Shown piece after piece: positions 1 through 10,978 of a DNA stretch of 64,000 nt (positions are counted from its first letter, which is position 1; the number at the start of each line of letters is the position of its first letter). Both the position numbers and the translations under genes were made by a program. Source of the DNA: Eucalyptus grandis (lineage: Eukaryota > Streptophyta > Magnoliopsida > Myrtales > Myrtaceae); assembly GCF_016545825.1 (NCBI RefSeq), contig NC_052614.1:9752559-9816558 (forward strand). The letters are read 5' to 3'. The notes below the pieces were generated by a model. The model did not search any database and had not been told where the DNA came from. It was given only the letters and a program-made list of their open reading frames with translations.

Positions 1-239
1 CCCAGAATTCTTTTCTTTTCTTTTCCTTGTTTTTCTTTTTTTGGTCAAATGATCCCCATAATTCGTCAGGTTCTTTCAAGCTTATTTAAAACGGTGGGAA
101 TTTGATTTGCTGCAAGTCTGCAAGAGCGAGTTCACAGTTTCATTATCATTTTAGACTCTCGACGAACTGTTTATGTGTCGAGTTTGATCCTAGCAAGATT
201 CATACCGTTTATCCTGTCATTGCGCGATTTATTCGTCTG

Positions 240-772
240 CTCATTAATCGTTCCAATGCTGGGATTTTGTTGGTACGCCGATGAGGAGTTTGTTCTGGCG
301 ATGCTCTGTATGCAAGTCTTAAACGGAGCAAACACCTGCTCAAAACTTCACTTTCCGTTTCCTCCCCGTTCATCGCCACCACATTCTCGTTCAGTTCCGC
401 CAGGGGTGTACGATCTCCACCTCCAAGGAACACAGCATGGAGTCGAACTGATCGCGTTGACTTGGTCAATCAACATCACAAGAGTCTTACGGCTATGAGA
501 ATTCCTGTCCAAACAACATAAGGCCCATAGGAGAGGGACATGGGCCCGGAAAACGTTTTCTGGAACGGGGATTGAAGTGACTCCGGGCACACGTGGACCA
601 AGATGAACCCATTGGATTTAGGCACGAGACTCTGGACGGCCCAGTGGACGACGCGGCTGTTTCCTCTTCCTCCATCGAAGCTGCCCAAGTCGTCACCTTT
701 CACGGCCACTGCAATTACCACTGCAGTCATTGCCGGTGGAGCACCCCAGTAGCCGCCACCTGTGTTGCTCAT
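240..772 (-). pseudogene. Universal-stress-protein / U-box kinase N-terminal exon, frameshifted remnant
   Basis: Read on the minus strand from 772, the sequence encodes a start followed by VVIAVAVKG, then SRVVHWAVQSLVP and FILVHV. This is the beta1-alpha1-beta2 layout of the USP domain at the N-terminus of plant U-box/USP receptor-like kinases. Just after HVCP (about 587) the frame shifts; the continuation TSIPVPENV is in another frame. A later block with LAELNENVVAMN (about 390-425), typical of the next segment of these proteins, is in yet another frame, and VFAPFK follows after one more shift. About 110 bp separate the last two USP blocks, either an intron or an insertion. No kinase or U-box domain follows. 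In such kinases the USP region precedes a cytoplasmic kinase domain. I read this as a dead 5' fragment; the family assignment rests on short motifs only. Confidence 0.5.
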
Positions 773-800
773 TTCGGCCCCAGTAGGCGCGCTTGTCTTG

Positions 801-804
<4 letters not shown>

Positions 805-872
<68 letters not shown>
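805..872. repeat. Compound microsatellite (TA)n then (GA)n
   Basis: About 14 TA units (805-832) run directly into about 20 GA-rich units (833-872, with one AC interruption). The repeat lies just upstream, in the minus-strand sense, of the USP-kinase remnant start. It would be length-variable between individuals. The related locus at 31545-31900 has only a short purine-rich tract at the same place. Confidence 0.95.
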
Positions 873-874
<2 letters not shown>

Positions 875-1572
875 ACAGTGAAAGGCCGATTGACCTTTGT
901 ACCGAGTAAGCTGTTCTGTGAAATGGGCTTAATAAGCGACGGGCTGATTAGGAGGCCCAAGAAAATGGTGCTTGCTTTTACGTGCCATTGCTAACATTGC
1001 GTCCCAATTTATTCTGAGTCGGAGGAATCTCGGGGATCGGGGCGCCCACCCTGTGGACGAAACCGTGTCTTCATGCAAACATATTTCATTGATTAATTTT
1101 TCCGAGCGACAGAAACGATTTTATTCTACAGAAATATTTTCTAAATTGTGATTTTTTTAAAGAAAATTATTTCCAAATCATATGATTTGTTGCAAAACAA
1201 AACAAGTCGAATCTAAATGAATGAGCCCGTAAAACATTTGATCAAGAAAGAACTTATGATTGCGTTTGTAGCGGTGCGATGAACTCACTCTCCTACATGT
1301 CATTTTTTCTGGAGAAAGAAAAGAAGAAGGGAACGAAAAAAAAACTCACATTCCGGGAACGTGGATTTTTCTAAGTCTTCAGATCCAGCCATTCTCTTGA
1401 TAATGATCTTGATGTAACGCTTGCGCTAGAAAACGAAATTAGTATACTAAAACTGATGCCATATATCATTGCTGGATCCACGATTGATACGTGTTTGGCC
1501 ACATGCATGCATGATGCCAACGTAGTACAAATAATCACACACCCAACTTGTAGGTTGACAAGTTCCTCAGCT
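873..1572. other. Non-coding: kinase-remnant upstream region, then plain spacer
   Basis: Positions 873-1000 match, with many differences, the segment 31715-31880 (shared blocks TTGACCTTTGTA, GACGGGC, ATGGTGCTTGCTTTT). This is probably the old promoter side of the USP-kinase remnant. From 1000 to 1572 I see no coding similarity, only AT-rich spacer and the 3' flank of the first UGT. Confidence 0.5.
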
Positions 1573-2938
1573 TCAGGCTCTACCCTTTTCAAGTGCTCGA
1601 GCGAACTCCTCCAAATATTTCAATTGCGACTCCACGTTACCAAATATCTCCCGCATGGCCCATGCGTTCGCCCTCACTTCCTCTCCCTCTGGCTCTACCA
1701 TGACCCACCTTATCGTCTCCGCTACCGAGTCACTCGTGAACGACCCGTCCCGGCCGTCCCTTGGCACTTCCGACCCGACCCGCCTCTCGTCCATTAGCCT
1801 TGCCATCAGCCCTTGGTCGGAGCTCCCCCCAGAAAATAGGATCAGTGCCCGGCCTTGCCCGAGTGCCTCTATGACCGAGCTCCACCCGCAGTGCGTCAAG
1901 AACCCGCCGACCGATGGGTGGGCCAGGATGTCGAGCTGAGGAGCCCAGCCCACCCAGACGAGGCCTCGACCCGAGACCCGGCTTTCGAACCCAGAAGGGA
2001 TACTGCTGGGGCCAGCCTTTCGGCTTATCACCCAGACGAAGGGCAAACCTGACTTTTCAATCCCACATGCCAGCTCGTGCATGAACTCTTGACTCAAAGC
2101 CACCTCGGTGCCGAGGGCGACGTAGAATACTGACTTCTCTTCCTTATCATCCAACCATTGCTTGAGCTCGCTCCATCTCCCGTCTCCTTCGTGGCGGCTT
2201 TTATTCTGGGGCGGCAAAAGCCCCGTCGGAACCACGGGTCTTGTGTAAAACTTCTTGAGTAGACTCAACGGCTCGGCCTCGAACTCGCTACAGGTCCTTA
2301 TGGCCACGATATCGCAGCCCTGTATCGACCTGCCTAACCTTTCGAAAACTGACATGTTAGAGTTAGAGTCCACGAAATCCTCTTCGTTCATCACCTCATG
2401 AAGCCTGAACGCGACTTTAGTTGGGTAAGTAACCCACTGGGGAACGACCGTCAAGTCCTCTGCCGTCTTGGCTCGGGCCTGACCGTCAATCAGAAGAGAT
2501 GGCGGGCCAATGAAGGCGAGGCTGGTAGCGCTGAATATGCTGAAGAACGCCGATTTAACACCGAGTTGTCTCGCCTTTTGGGGTAACCAGAAAGACATGA
2601 CGTCTTGGATCACCCAGTTGACGTCCGAGTTCACAAGGAACTCGGCAACAGCTGGCTCGAGCATGTCGTATGCCTTCTTAAGGTAAGGGAACATGTTATG
2701 CGGCAGCTCGGAGGTCGACTCGGCAGAGTCGGGGAGGCCATGGACCCGAGGCAAGGAAGCTCAACGAGGGTTATCGAGGGAGGGAGGTTCTGGGGAGGTT
2801 CTGGAGGGTTTTCAAGGTGGAGATGAAGGAGATGCGATGACCCTTTCGAGCTAAGAAGGTGGCGACCTCGAGGAAGGGCATGAGGTGGCCGTAAGCGAGC
2901 CATGGGAACATCGCAACGTGGAGCTTCTCTTTTTCCAT
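1573..2938 (-). pseudogene. UGT1: UGT91-type UDP-glycosyltransferase, frameshifted near the N-terminus
   Basis: Family-1 plant glycosyltransferases transfer a sugar from a UDP-sugar to small acceptors in the cytosol; this branch resembles UGT91 rhamnosyltransferase-like enzymes. The ATG at 2938 opens [22 protein letters not shown], which holds the catalytic-type histidine in YGH. The body is open for 393 codons (2754-1573). It contains the PSPG sugar-donor box at body residues 270-314, running from WAPQ through THCGW to SSDQ. The box has CGWSS where most family members have CGWNS. Two 1-bp deletions separate start and body: about 2791, then about 2755 (GCAAGGAAG where relatives have GCAAGGGAAG). 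So the ATG is out of frame with the body and there is a TAA between them. Length is otherwise that of a full UGT, about 455 residues. The reading stops at 1573 after EKGRA. Either a recent pseudogene or a gene with assembly indels. Confidence 0.85.
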
Positions 2939-3149
2939 GGTGGTTTGTGGAAGGAAGTCGAAGTGGAGAGAGAAATTTTAAAAGAGAAACCAGCTGGCGA
3001 TGGAACGCGCACGTGCCTCTACTCGGCGCACGTGCCGGGAGAGAATGAGATTAGTCTCCTTCGCTACACGTGCGATTTTTTTGCAAGGAAATGGCATTGT
3101 AACGTAAGAGCGAATGTTTGTTATACGCAAAGAAGAAAGCAAAGTCTTA
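2939..3149 (-). promoter_or_regulatory. UGT1 upstream region (shared with UGT4 and UGT7)
   Basis: This stretch precedes the UGT1 start and is conserved upstream of UGT4 (split by a Copia insertion, 19157-19206 plus 22972-23136) and UGT7 (35904-36137). It carries several ACGTG cores (CGCACGTGCC, GGCGCACGTGCC, TACACGTGCG) that would be G-box or ABRE-like sites if functional. No clear TATA box could be placed. Regulation by light or abscisic acid is only an inference from the motif type. Confidence 0.4.
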
Positions 3150-3862
3150 GGCTCCCATTTATTTAGCCGAAACCTACTTCTAAAAAAATATTTTCTAGAT
3201 TTTTTGATATTTATTTCACGGAAAATGAATTGATCAGGAAAATTATTTTCTATTAATGAAAAAAGATTTATAAGATAGGAAAAACATTTTCCACTTTTCG
3301 AGTAGGGAAAACATTTTCAATCGGAAAACATTTTCCACACTCACTCTCTCTTATCTCACACTTCTGCTGGCTCCCTCTTCTTTCTTTGTTTTTTTTTTTT
3401 CCCTTCTGTTTCAACCTGTTGCCGAACACTATGACCGTCAGCAACCAACCATAGGCTAGCTTGAGCTGGTTGCTTGCCAGATTAGAGAGCGTGAGCCTCT
3501 GGTGAGGCTTGAGTACTCAAGCTCACCTTTGGCCGATCATCGAGTGTCAGCATGGTTGGCAACTAACCGAAGGGGTTGGCGATTGGTCCAAGAAGAAGGA
3601 GGTAAAGAAAAATAAAAGGAAAAAAAATAAGTTAAGAAAATTAAAATTTTGATTTTTCTTTCTAAAATAAAGAAAAATTATCTAAAGGAATACACGGAGG
3701 AAAATCAAATCAAATTTTTCATACCAAGTAGTGAAAAATATTTTCCTAGTTCATTTTCAAGTTTCAACCGAATATTAGAAAATATTGTCATTTTTCTGAA
3801 AAATGACTTCCAAAAAAATAATTTCCAAAAATACTATATTTTTAATAAAACGAATGGAGTTT
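3150..3862. mobile_element. hAT-like MITE, block A copy
   Basis: An AT-rich 713-bp element without coding capacity. It is flanked by 8-bp near-identical duplications: AAGTCTTA at 3142-3149 and AAGTCTTG at 3863-3870. An 8-bp duplication is the hAT hallmark. The ends are loosely inverted (GGCTCCCATTTATTT against ATTCG..GGAGTTT), and both subterminal regions are rich in AAAATATTTTC and GGAAAACATTTTCC. The same insertion at the same site is present in block B (23137-23866), so it entered before the block duplication. A central GC-richer part (3400-3600) has GGTTGCTTGCCAG-type sequence of no known function. Confidence 0.6.
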
Positions 3863-3870
3863 AAGTCTTG

Positions 3871-4424
3871 AGTGACCGTAAAAAATGGTTCATTTTGCGA
3901 TAACTTGAATGTCTTAAAATAAGAACTCACCTCCCTAGGAAAATCGATTGATGTACTAACACAAGTAGTTCGAGAATGCCTTGGTCTTTAGATATTTGAG
4001 TCGAACGGTTTCCACATTTGTGCCTTTTCAATAACAATTATCCATTTAGAAATCGCCTCGATGGAAGGCAGTTAAGGGCACAACAAGGTCTACGTCAAAC
4101 CTTATGTTTGGAAAATATACCATAAATACATGATGGGATTGTGTTAGTAGAGTGCGCCCATAATAGCCATTGAACCTCCGCGCGTTTCTATTGCATGCAA
4201 ACTTGAATAATGGGTGGGGGTTAGATTTATTTTACGTCATGTTTTCCACACACGATTCTAATTCATACTTGAATCCTGTTCTTCAATGCATGATTAGATT
4301 AGTTTGTTTTTGTCATACACGGCCCATATCTAATTGATAGGACCCGGTGTTGCCCCTTAATGGCAATAATAATCGAGGATGGCGTCTCAAATGAGTTTGG
4401 CCCCATTCTAGGACCACAAGTTCA
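3871..4424. other. Spacer between UGT1 and UGT2 remnant, conserved among blocks
   Basis: No coding sequence seen. It aligns closely with 23875-24431 in block B, and in part with 43406-44130 in block C (GATAACTTGAATGTC, CACCTC, GGCGTCTCAAATGA, TTTGGCCC). It is part of the ancestral duplicated unit. Confidence 0.6.
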
Positions 4425-4865
4425 ATGACTCAAGGCTCTGCCCCTTTCAAGTGCCCTGAGTGTGCTCATCCACATACTCGAATTGCAACTTCATGTTGCC
4501 AAGTATCTCCCTCACGGCCCATGCACTCGTCCTCCGCTCCTCTGACCCCCCTAATCGTACCGGCTACCAAGTCACTAGTGAGTGGCCCCTCTCATTCATC
4601 CGTTAGCACCTCTTATTCGACCCGCATCTCATCCATCAGTCTCGCCATCAACCGTTGGTCTGAGCTCCCATAGTAAACAAGATCGGCGCCTGGCCCTCCC
4701 TGGGTGCCTCTACAACCAAGCTCCAACGCGACGATGTGCCAAGAACCCGCTGATCGACACCCAGACTTCCGGACCCAAAAGAGATCATGCCGGAGCAAGC
4801 CTTCTGCCCTACTCACCTGAACAGAGGGCAAACTTAATTGCCCCATTCCACTACCTGGCCAAGTT
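4425..4865 (-). pseudogene. UGT2: worn C-terminal UGT remnant
   Basis: On the minus strand this shows degraded C-terminal UGT sequence. The end of the PSPG box and what follows is recognisable as ADLVYYGSSDQRLMARLMDE (about 4620-4690), matching ALILFSGGSSDQGLMARLMDE of UGT1. The upstream part reaches the region equivalent to GLPFVWV (about 4840) but is shifted and lacks a readable WAPQ...THCGW core. The 3' part (4430-4560) matches the WVMVEPEGEE...AWAMREIFGN region in broken frames. No N-terminal half exists. The paralogous remnant is at 24432-24882. Confidence 0.7.
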
Positions 4866-5681
4866 TGAGGAAACTGCGCAATTGATTTTTCATTAAAATC
4901 AGGACATAATCAGTCCCTTATCATCTTGGCAAGAAAGAACATCAAGTTTTAGCTTGAGAAGTGATTGGTAACGGTTTTTAATTTACTGTGAAAATAACAG
5001 TTTATTCTGCACCACAAAAAATCAAATTTCAAATAATTTTATTCTTACGGTAGCACAAAAAGTGTTGAGCTAGCCAATCTCTTTTAGCTTTACTCATCTC
5101 CAGGATTATACATAGTAATTGATCCATAATATGCTAAGAGTGTGAGGGAGTCAGTAACACTAAAATTGAATTTCTTATTTTCACGGCTTTACTTTTTTAT
5201 TGATAGCAAGTCATGGCAGAAGTGACTTCTTACTTTTCGTCTTTTAGTTTTTAGGGCTTTGTTAATATAACAATTTTTGGTTATTGTAAGAATAATAGTT
5301 AGTTATGAGCCACAAATTTTTAAAGGAGTGGGCTCCATATCAATTTATTATTTATTATTTGATTTTTTAATCTAAAATAGATTGTTTTTCTCAAAGTAAA
5401 TTAAAGACTACCACTCGATCATTTTTCTAATTTTTACTAAAAACTAGTATTTTGAACCGTCCGAAGGGCTATTCCACGATTTGTCTTATAGTTTTTTAGC
5501 GCTAACCAACTAGAGGGAAATACACAAAACTTTATAGGATGAATGTATAAATGGATAACCATAGTGAAATATCTACTTATTGTACGAAGTCATTTATTTA
5601 ATTTCAAACCACACGATTATCTTGTCTTTTCCGTACGCGGGGAACGCACACGGCCCCATATCCCATGTGCTCCCAACTAAG
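4866..5681. other. AT-rich spacer, no gene
   Basis: No open frame or motif of note. It is the block A counterpart of 24883-25883. That copy additionally carries a SINE (25430-25612) which is absent here, so this is the empty site. Confidence 0.6.
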
Positions 5682-5804
5682 CTAACATGATCTGAGGAGG
5701 AGCTTCTCCAGATAGAAGGTGGCGACATCGAGGAAGGGCATGAGGTGGCCGTAAGCAAGCCATGGGAACATCGGTACGTGAAGCTTCTTCTCTTCGTTTT
5801 CCAT
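5682..5804 (-). pseudogene. UGT3: 40-codon internal-deletion derivative of a UGT
   Basis: The ATG at 5804 starts [20 protein letters not shown], nearly the same as UGT6. After LDVATF the reading passes directly into YLEKL, which is the extreme C-terminus of UGT6, and stops at 5682. About 1.2 kb of the gene between the N-terminal strand and the last residues is missing, and the join is in frame. A 40-residue product would retain no acceptor domain beyond the first loop and no PSPG box, so it cannot be a glycosyltransferase. The 5' flank, with a long TA-rich stretch, and the 3' flank match those of UGT6 in block B. Confidence 0.85.
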
Positions 5805-5897
5805 GGCAGTGGCTGTGAACACTACTTTTTCATTTGACGTGTGTGGTGGTGATGTGACTAGCGAGTGAATTCGAATGCAATGGAGAATGAGCTCACT

Positions 5898-5919
5898 CTT
5901 CATATATATATATATATAA
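5898..5919 (-). promoter_or_regulatory. TA-repeat / TATA-like element upstream of UGT3
   Basis: On the minus strand this reads as a TTTTATATATATATATA tract about 95 bp before the UGT3 ATG. It is at the same relative place as the TATATAT of UGT6 (27330-27337) and the TATATAAA-like box of UGT8 (45567-45577). The conserved position supports an original TATA box; here it has expanded into a dinucleotide run. Confidence 0.4.
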
Positions 5920-5939
5920 AAGAACTACGCATGGTGCTT

Positions 5940-6581
5940 TAAAATTCTAATTAATATTGGCATAAATTAACTTGCGTTTAGATGTTTATAACTTATTACA
6001 TGAGACTAAAGACTCCATTCGTTTTGTGAAAAAGGTTTTTCTGAAAAACATTTTCTGGATTTTTCGGTATTTGTTTCATGGAAAAAAAACTATATACATA
6101 ATCCAACATGCCAATATTTGAATTTTTTTAAGGCAAGAAAGGAGTTGAATTAATAACGATATGTGATTTATGCAATATTAGTAAAGTCAAAAGTAGAGGT
6201 GGCTGCAGCCAAGGTAGCTAATAATTATCTTTGAGATTTCATATCTTCTCTTCATGTGCATTGACTTAGATGATTCAAGGGAGAGAAGTAACTTCTTATT
6301 CTGTTAAACTTTTGATGTACCAAAACAAATATCACACGAGATAAACTATTAAGAAACAATTTATGACCAGCTGAAAAGATTTAGGTACTTTACTTTCCAA
6401 TTGAGGAGGGAATATCATTAATATAAATTGAGTGTTATATTTCTGTTTAGATAAACTATCTAAGTCAAATAGAGTGAATTTAGAGTTTTTTCATTCCTAA
6501 GCATTTGGATTTTATGAATGAATGGTGGATATAACTAATATTATATAGTGCATAAATTTGTATAATTTTGTTAAAAATTTT
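5940..6581. other. Spacer upstream of UGT3, shared with block B
   Basis: No coding sequence. It aligns with 27345-28010 in block B. A short segment near 6006-6080 (GACTCCATTCGTTTTGTG, then TTTTTC/GAAAAA) resembles the end of the hAT-like MITE at 3150-3862 and may be a truncated relative. Confidence 0.5.
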
Positions 6582-7140
6582 AGGCCCCTGTTTGATAATC
6601 GGCCAAGCAGTGACTATTTCTATTCTTTTGTTACTCGAACAAAAAGAAACAAAAATTTGTTTGTTAATGTCAGTTAATTTTTTTGTTTTTCGGAATAAAT
6701 TTAGAATAGAATCAAGAAAAAAAAAGTTGCTTCTTTATTCTTAGATACAATTCAAGAATCAAGTAATTTTCTTTATTTTCTTCCATTTCTTTTATTCTTT
6801 TCTTTTTCTTATTCCTCCTCCGCAACGCGGTGGTCGGGCTCCCTTGAGGCTAGCGAGGTAATTGATTCCAGTTTGGCTGGAGATAAGCTAAAGGAAGAAG
6901 AAGAGGAGGAAAAAAAGAAAAGAAAAAAATTGAGAAAATATAATAAAATTATTAAAAAAATTAAAAAAATTCTAGGTTACAAAAAAATTGAGAATTGTAT
7001 AAACGCATTTTTATTTTGAAAATAAAAATTTATAATTACTAAAGAATTTCAAATACTCAAAAACTTATCCTAGAAATAGAATAAAAAAATTTGAGTAGAA
7101 ATTATCCTCATAAATAGAATAATTACTAAATAGGTCTTTA
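6582..7140. mobile_element. Foldback/MITE-like repeat at the end of block A
   Basis: It begins TAGGCCCCTGTTTGATAATC and ends ATTACTAAATAGGTCTTTA, so the two ends are imperfect inverted repeats. The arms also carry inverted AT-rich stretches rich in GAATAA and TTATTC. A purine-rich island sits in the middle (6890-6940). No coding capacity. Block B has the same repeat at 28011-28560. I could not fix a target duplication, so the class is uncertain. Confidence 0.45.
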
Positions 7141-7526
7141 GTGGAACTTGAGGTGAATCCGATGAATTTTGGAAAAATTAATTTACTTGATCTAATAAAG
7201 AAGCTCTAATTTGAGGGCAGCGACGTGAGCTTGTTCAGCAACACGCATTTGTTCGGTGTTATCAGCCATTGTTGCCCTAGAACGAGTACGGATTGGCAAT
7301 CTTGGGTGAGCCATGTTGTTACCTATCAATGTAAAAAAATACAGTAAGCATGATAACAAATGAGATTGATCCATGACAACGGTCACTCGTTTATTTTATT
7401 AAGTGAAATCAAATTCCAAAAACATCAACTTAAAACGTTAAAATAACTCCCTAGGAAATTAAATTCCTAAAACATCAATCTAAGAAATTGAAATAACACC
7501 TTAAAGCCAGAACTAAACTCCTAAAT

Positions 7527-8923
7527 CTAGCGACTCTTTTCCATATACAATTGGGAGATCACAGTATTTTGAAGCCTCTTGTTCTGCCAAACCAACTTAG
7601 AGATTCGAGCCTCCTTCCTTTCCACCGTTTCTTCAAGACGTTCAATTTGTGCTTTACGAGTGGGCTTCATGGTCACTTCAGGTATCACGGGAAGTAGAGC
7701 TTGAGGGATCTCATGATGGTGGATATAATAATCCGAGGCATGAAAAACCCTCTCTTTTCCTTTCAATCTTCTAGGCACCACTATTTTTTCCGGATGGCAT
7801 TCCTTCCATGCATTTTCAAGACGCTCGATCTCATTGAGGTATTTGTGATCCTTGCGCACGAAGCGAGCTTGAAACAGATCCACTCGGAGAGGAGGTGGGA
7901 TATCTTGGAGTACTCGATCTTTTGGCGGGCCGCTCTATAAGGATAGAAAGATGTTACACCAATAATTCCCATAAGTGGAATTGGATTATCTGTCTTGTAA
8001 GAGAAACGAGCCACGCTAACATGGAACCATTTAGCATACCATAGGAAGCTCATGAGATCTGGATCTTTAAGAAAAGTCACCCAATAGAAAAATGATTTTC
8101 TAGTAAAATTTTTCTCTAAGATTGAAAATCTCTTTATTGGGTAACTAGAATCATCAATTTCACCTTGATGCATGTGTCGCAACCTCTTTTTTTTCGGCGT
8201 CCGCAATTGGGTACGGGCGCCTAAGGAGGCTAATGGCTCGGCTGAAATTAATTATGCCCGGACTCTCCCAAGTCCACCAATTCACGACTTTAATAGTTTG
8301 AGTTTTTAACCTGTAAATCAAATTTTAAATTGGAGTCGCCACCAATCGATTTGGGGTGGGTTGATTAGAAACCCAAGTGAAGTATCGGGAGAAATACTCA
8401 CTCCTGCGCAACCAGAGAAATTACACTAGTTAAATCACTAATGCCCTTTCAGTACGTAATCTTGTTTAAACCCTGAGGTTTTTTGGATGTTCGAGGGTTT
8501 TCCATGCATTTTGGGAGGAAAAACATTTTTTGAGTCATTTTCTAATTTTTGGACACAAAGGGATTTTTGGTATTTTTTTGGAAAAATACAAGTCTTTTTT
8601 GGTTTTTTCTGAATTTTTGGCTTTTTCATGAATTTTTGGCTTTTTTTGGATTTTTGGCATTTTTGGAAAAAATGAAATATTTTTGATATTTTTGATTTTT
8701 CGAAAAATAAATATTTTTTAATATTTTTTTCGATTTTTTTTTGGAAATTAAAACATTTTTCGGTTTTCTAGAAATTAAAATATTTTTAATATTTTTTTAT
8801 AAATAAATTATTTTTGATTTTTTCTTTTTATTAAAATATTACATAATATAATATAAAAAAGCCAACCCGGTTTGGATCCGCTGCTTGGGTCCGACCCGGT
8901 CGGCCCAAAATGCGAGACGGCCT

Positions 8924-8954
<31 letters not shown>

Positions 8955-10978
8955 CAAAACGACGCCGTGGCGGGCGTTTGGGGACGCTTCGGCCCGGCCC
9001 GACGACTGGATCCATTGACCCGCTCCGCAACCCGCTCCCTGCGAACCCTACTCGACCGGATTCGAATCGTGACCCGACTCCCGCCGCCCCTCGAATCTCG
9101 CGAAACCCTACCCGAATTTGAGACCTGGATCCGACTCGGCGACCCGGAAAAATCGCAAACCCTAGGGTTTGCGAATCCCGGCGCCGAGGGGGGAACCGAG
9201 GTGCTTAGCGGTGACGGCGACTACGGCGGCGACGACGAAGACGATGGGAACCACGACGACAGCGACGCCGACGGTAATGGGGGTGCGATGGGCGGCAGGG
9301 ATGGCGGCGACGGTTTTTACCTTTTCTCAAACGGAGGCGATGACGGCGACGACAGGAGTTGATCTGCGACGGTGGCGGCCGCGGCGAGGGCGATGGCGGC
9401 GACCGTGGTGGACGACGACGGCGTCAACGAGGCTTGGGCTCCGTCGATTTGATTGGGGCTCTCTCTCTCGGGCTCGGGCTCGCTCTTTGAGCTTCGGAGG
9501 AGAGGCAGCTCGAGGGGGACAGTAGCAGCGGATGGCGTTGGGATCTCGGTCGGGCGAACGGCGGTGGCATAGCGTCCGCGGCAACGGCAAAGCTGCAAAA
9601 AGACCAGATCCGAGGCGCAGATCTCGCGAAACCCTACCCTCGGCCTCAATCTTCTCTCACTCGGGCGGATCCGAGCCTCCACCGGCGGATCGACCTTCTC
9701 GAGGTCGCTTACCGCCCGCCTTCCCGAAGTCTCTCGGTGGAAGGTGGGCCGAGCTCGCGACTCGAGCTCTCTCCTGCGCTTGCCCTTCAACCCTTCCCGA
9801 TGTCTCTCAGTGAAGGATCTCCGAGCTCGCCACGCCCTCCGACGATGCTTGCGGCCACCTATTTATAGGCGAAGGAACTCCGGTTGACAGAGGGGCTCGG
9901 TCGCCGGCCTTCGGCTTGCCCACCGGTTCCGCTCGGCTGAACCGGTGTCCCATCGAGCTTTCCAGCGAAGCTCGCTCACCATTAATGGCGCTTGCGATCT
10001 TATCCCCTTCGGCCAACGTCGGCCTACACTCCTCGGCCGTAGGCCGTCCTTCGCGCGTTGGCCTCCCTTGCGCGCGTGAGTTGCAGCGGCGAAGGAAAGG
10101 GAAGGAGGAAGAAGAAGAGAGAAAGGGGCCGGGCCGGGGGGTGAAGGAAAATGGGCCATAGGCGCCACGCGGAGGGAGAAGAGAAGGAGAAAAAGATGGG
10201 CTGGGCTTTTGCTTTGCTTTTGTTTTGTTTATTATTATTTACTATCCGAAAAGACAAATAAATGTAAAAAAAAAAAAAAAAAACCTAATTAATTAAAAAC
10301 GAAATTTAGGTGTCAACATCATGAAATGACCAAACTCCTTCATGTGAGAAAGAAACCAAATTTGTAAAAGTTTAGGAGAGGCATTCATGATTTTTTCTCC
10401 ATTTTGTTTAAAACGGTTGATGGACAAAAATGTCTCAGCCAAAATCATGTTTATAAAGTTCATGCCAGCGCATGCTTGTCTGACCACCCGTGCCATTGAA
10501 GGATTAATGGCATTTTGTCGATGAGGAAAGATTATAAATCCAAAGAATGCTAAGATGAATATCCTACCCTTTGGCGCATTGAAGATTGATTTAAAAAATG
10601 ATCAGCCAAAAAGGAGAATGGGCATGCGTTACAATTAGCTTTCAAAACTTTCTTAACCTCATCAGTTTTAATTCTTAGAAATTGAGATAAAATCGATGTG
10701 CGCTCCATACCAAGAGGTGGCCTAACAAGTTCAGTCTCAATGGGCATTCCTATGATAACGCTATACTCTTCCAGTGTTGGAGTTAGCTCATTTTTACCAA
10801 AAATAAATGTAGCCGTCTCGAGACACCAAAAGTGTGATATAGTTTGCAAAACACCACTATGGACTCCAATATCCAAAAGGGGGATGAGCCGTCCCAGTAT
10901 CGACTCCACATAATCCTGACCTTCTTTACTTAATTTGCCCTCTGAGCTCAATCTTGGGAGTTGGAATGAATTGAACAT
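7527..10978 (-). pseudogene. DUF7745-type ORF1 of Gypsy element, split by solo LTR
   Basis: Segments in order: 10978-10550, with ELTPTLEEYSVIIGMP; 10545-10319, with LAETFLSINRFKQN and LLQIWFLSHMKEFGHFM; then after the solo LTR 8174-7527, with GEIDDSSYPIKRF, WYAKWFHVSVARF, IPLMGIIGVTSFYPYRAARQ and a C-terminal coiled-coil-like stretch AQIERLEETVERKEARISKL. The order and motifs match the plus-strand ORF1 at 57059-58360. Frameshifts occur near 10550 and 7870. The solo LTR enters between FGHFM and HQGEID without loss of coding sequence. The role of this protein family in plant Gypsy elements is not known to me. Confidence 0.7.
8175..10318 (-). mobile_element. Solo LTR (Gypsy, Tat/Ogre-type ends) inside ORF1
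   Basis: 2,144 bp. On the minus strand it starts TGTTGACACC (10318) and ends GGTTGCGACA (8175), the same end types as the LTRs at 11715-14262 and 53488-56352. The flanks are GCATG (8170-8174) and TCATG (10319-10323), a 5-bp target duplication with one difference. No internal element sequence is present, so it is a solo LTR left by LTR-LTR recombination. The first 1.4 kb in element sense is GC- and CpG-rich (8860-10200) with long accidental open frames on both strands. A pure poly-T tract lies at 8928-8954, and a perfect 22-bp palindrome is centred on CCCTAGGG at 9153-9174. Confidence 0.75.

Noticed and set aside
1655..2052. Plus-strand open frames opposite UGT1
   Set aside because: Shadows of the GC-rich UGT coding strand.
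8910..9790. Long overlapping open frames on both strands in GC-rich DNA
   Set aside because: They lie inside a solo LTR, have low-complexity Gly/Asp/Arg or Pro/Ser composition, overlap each other on both strands and match no protein family.
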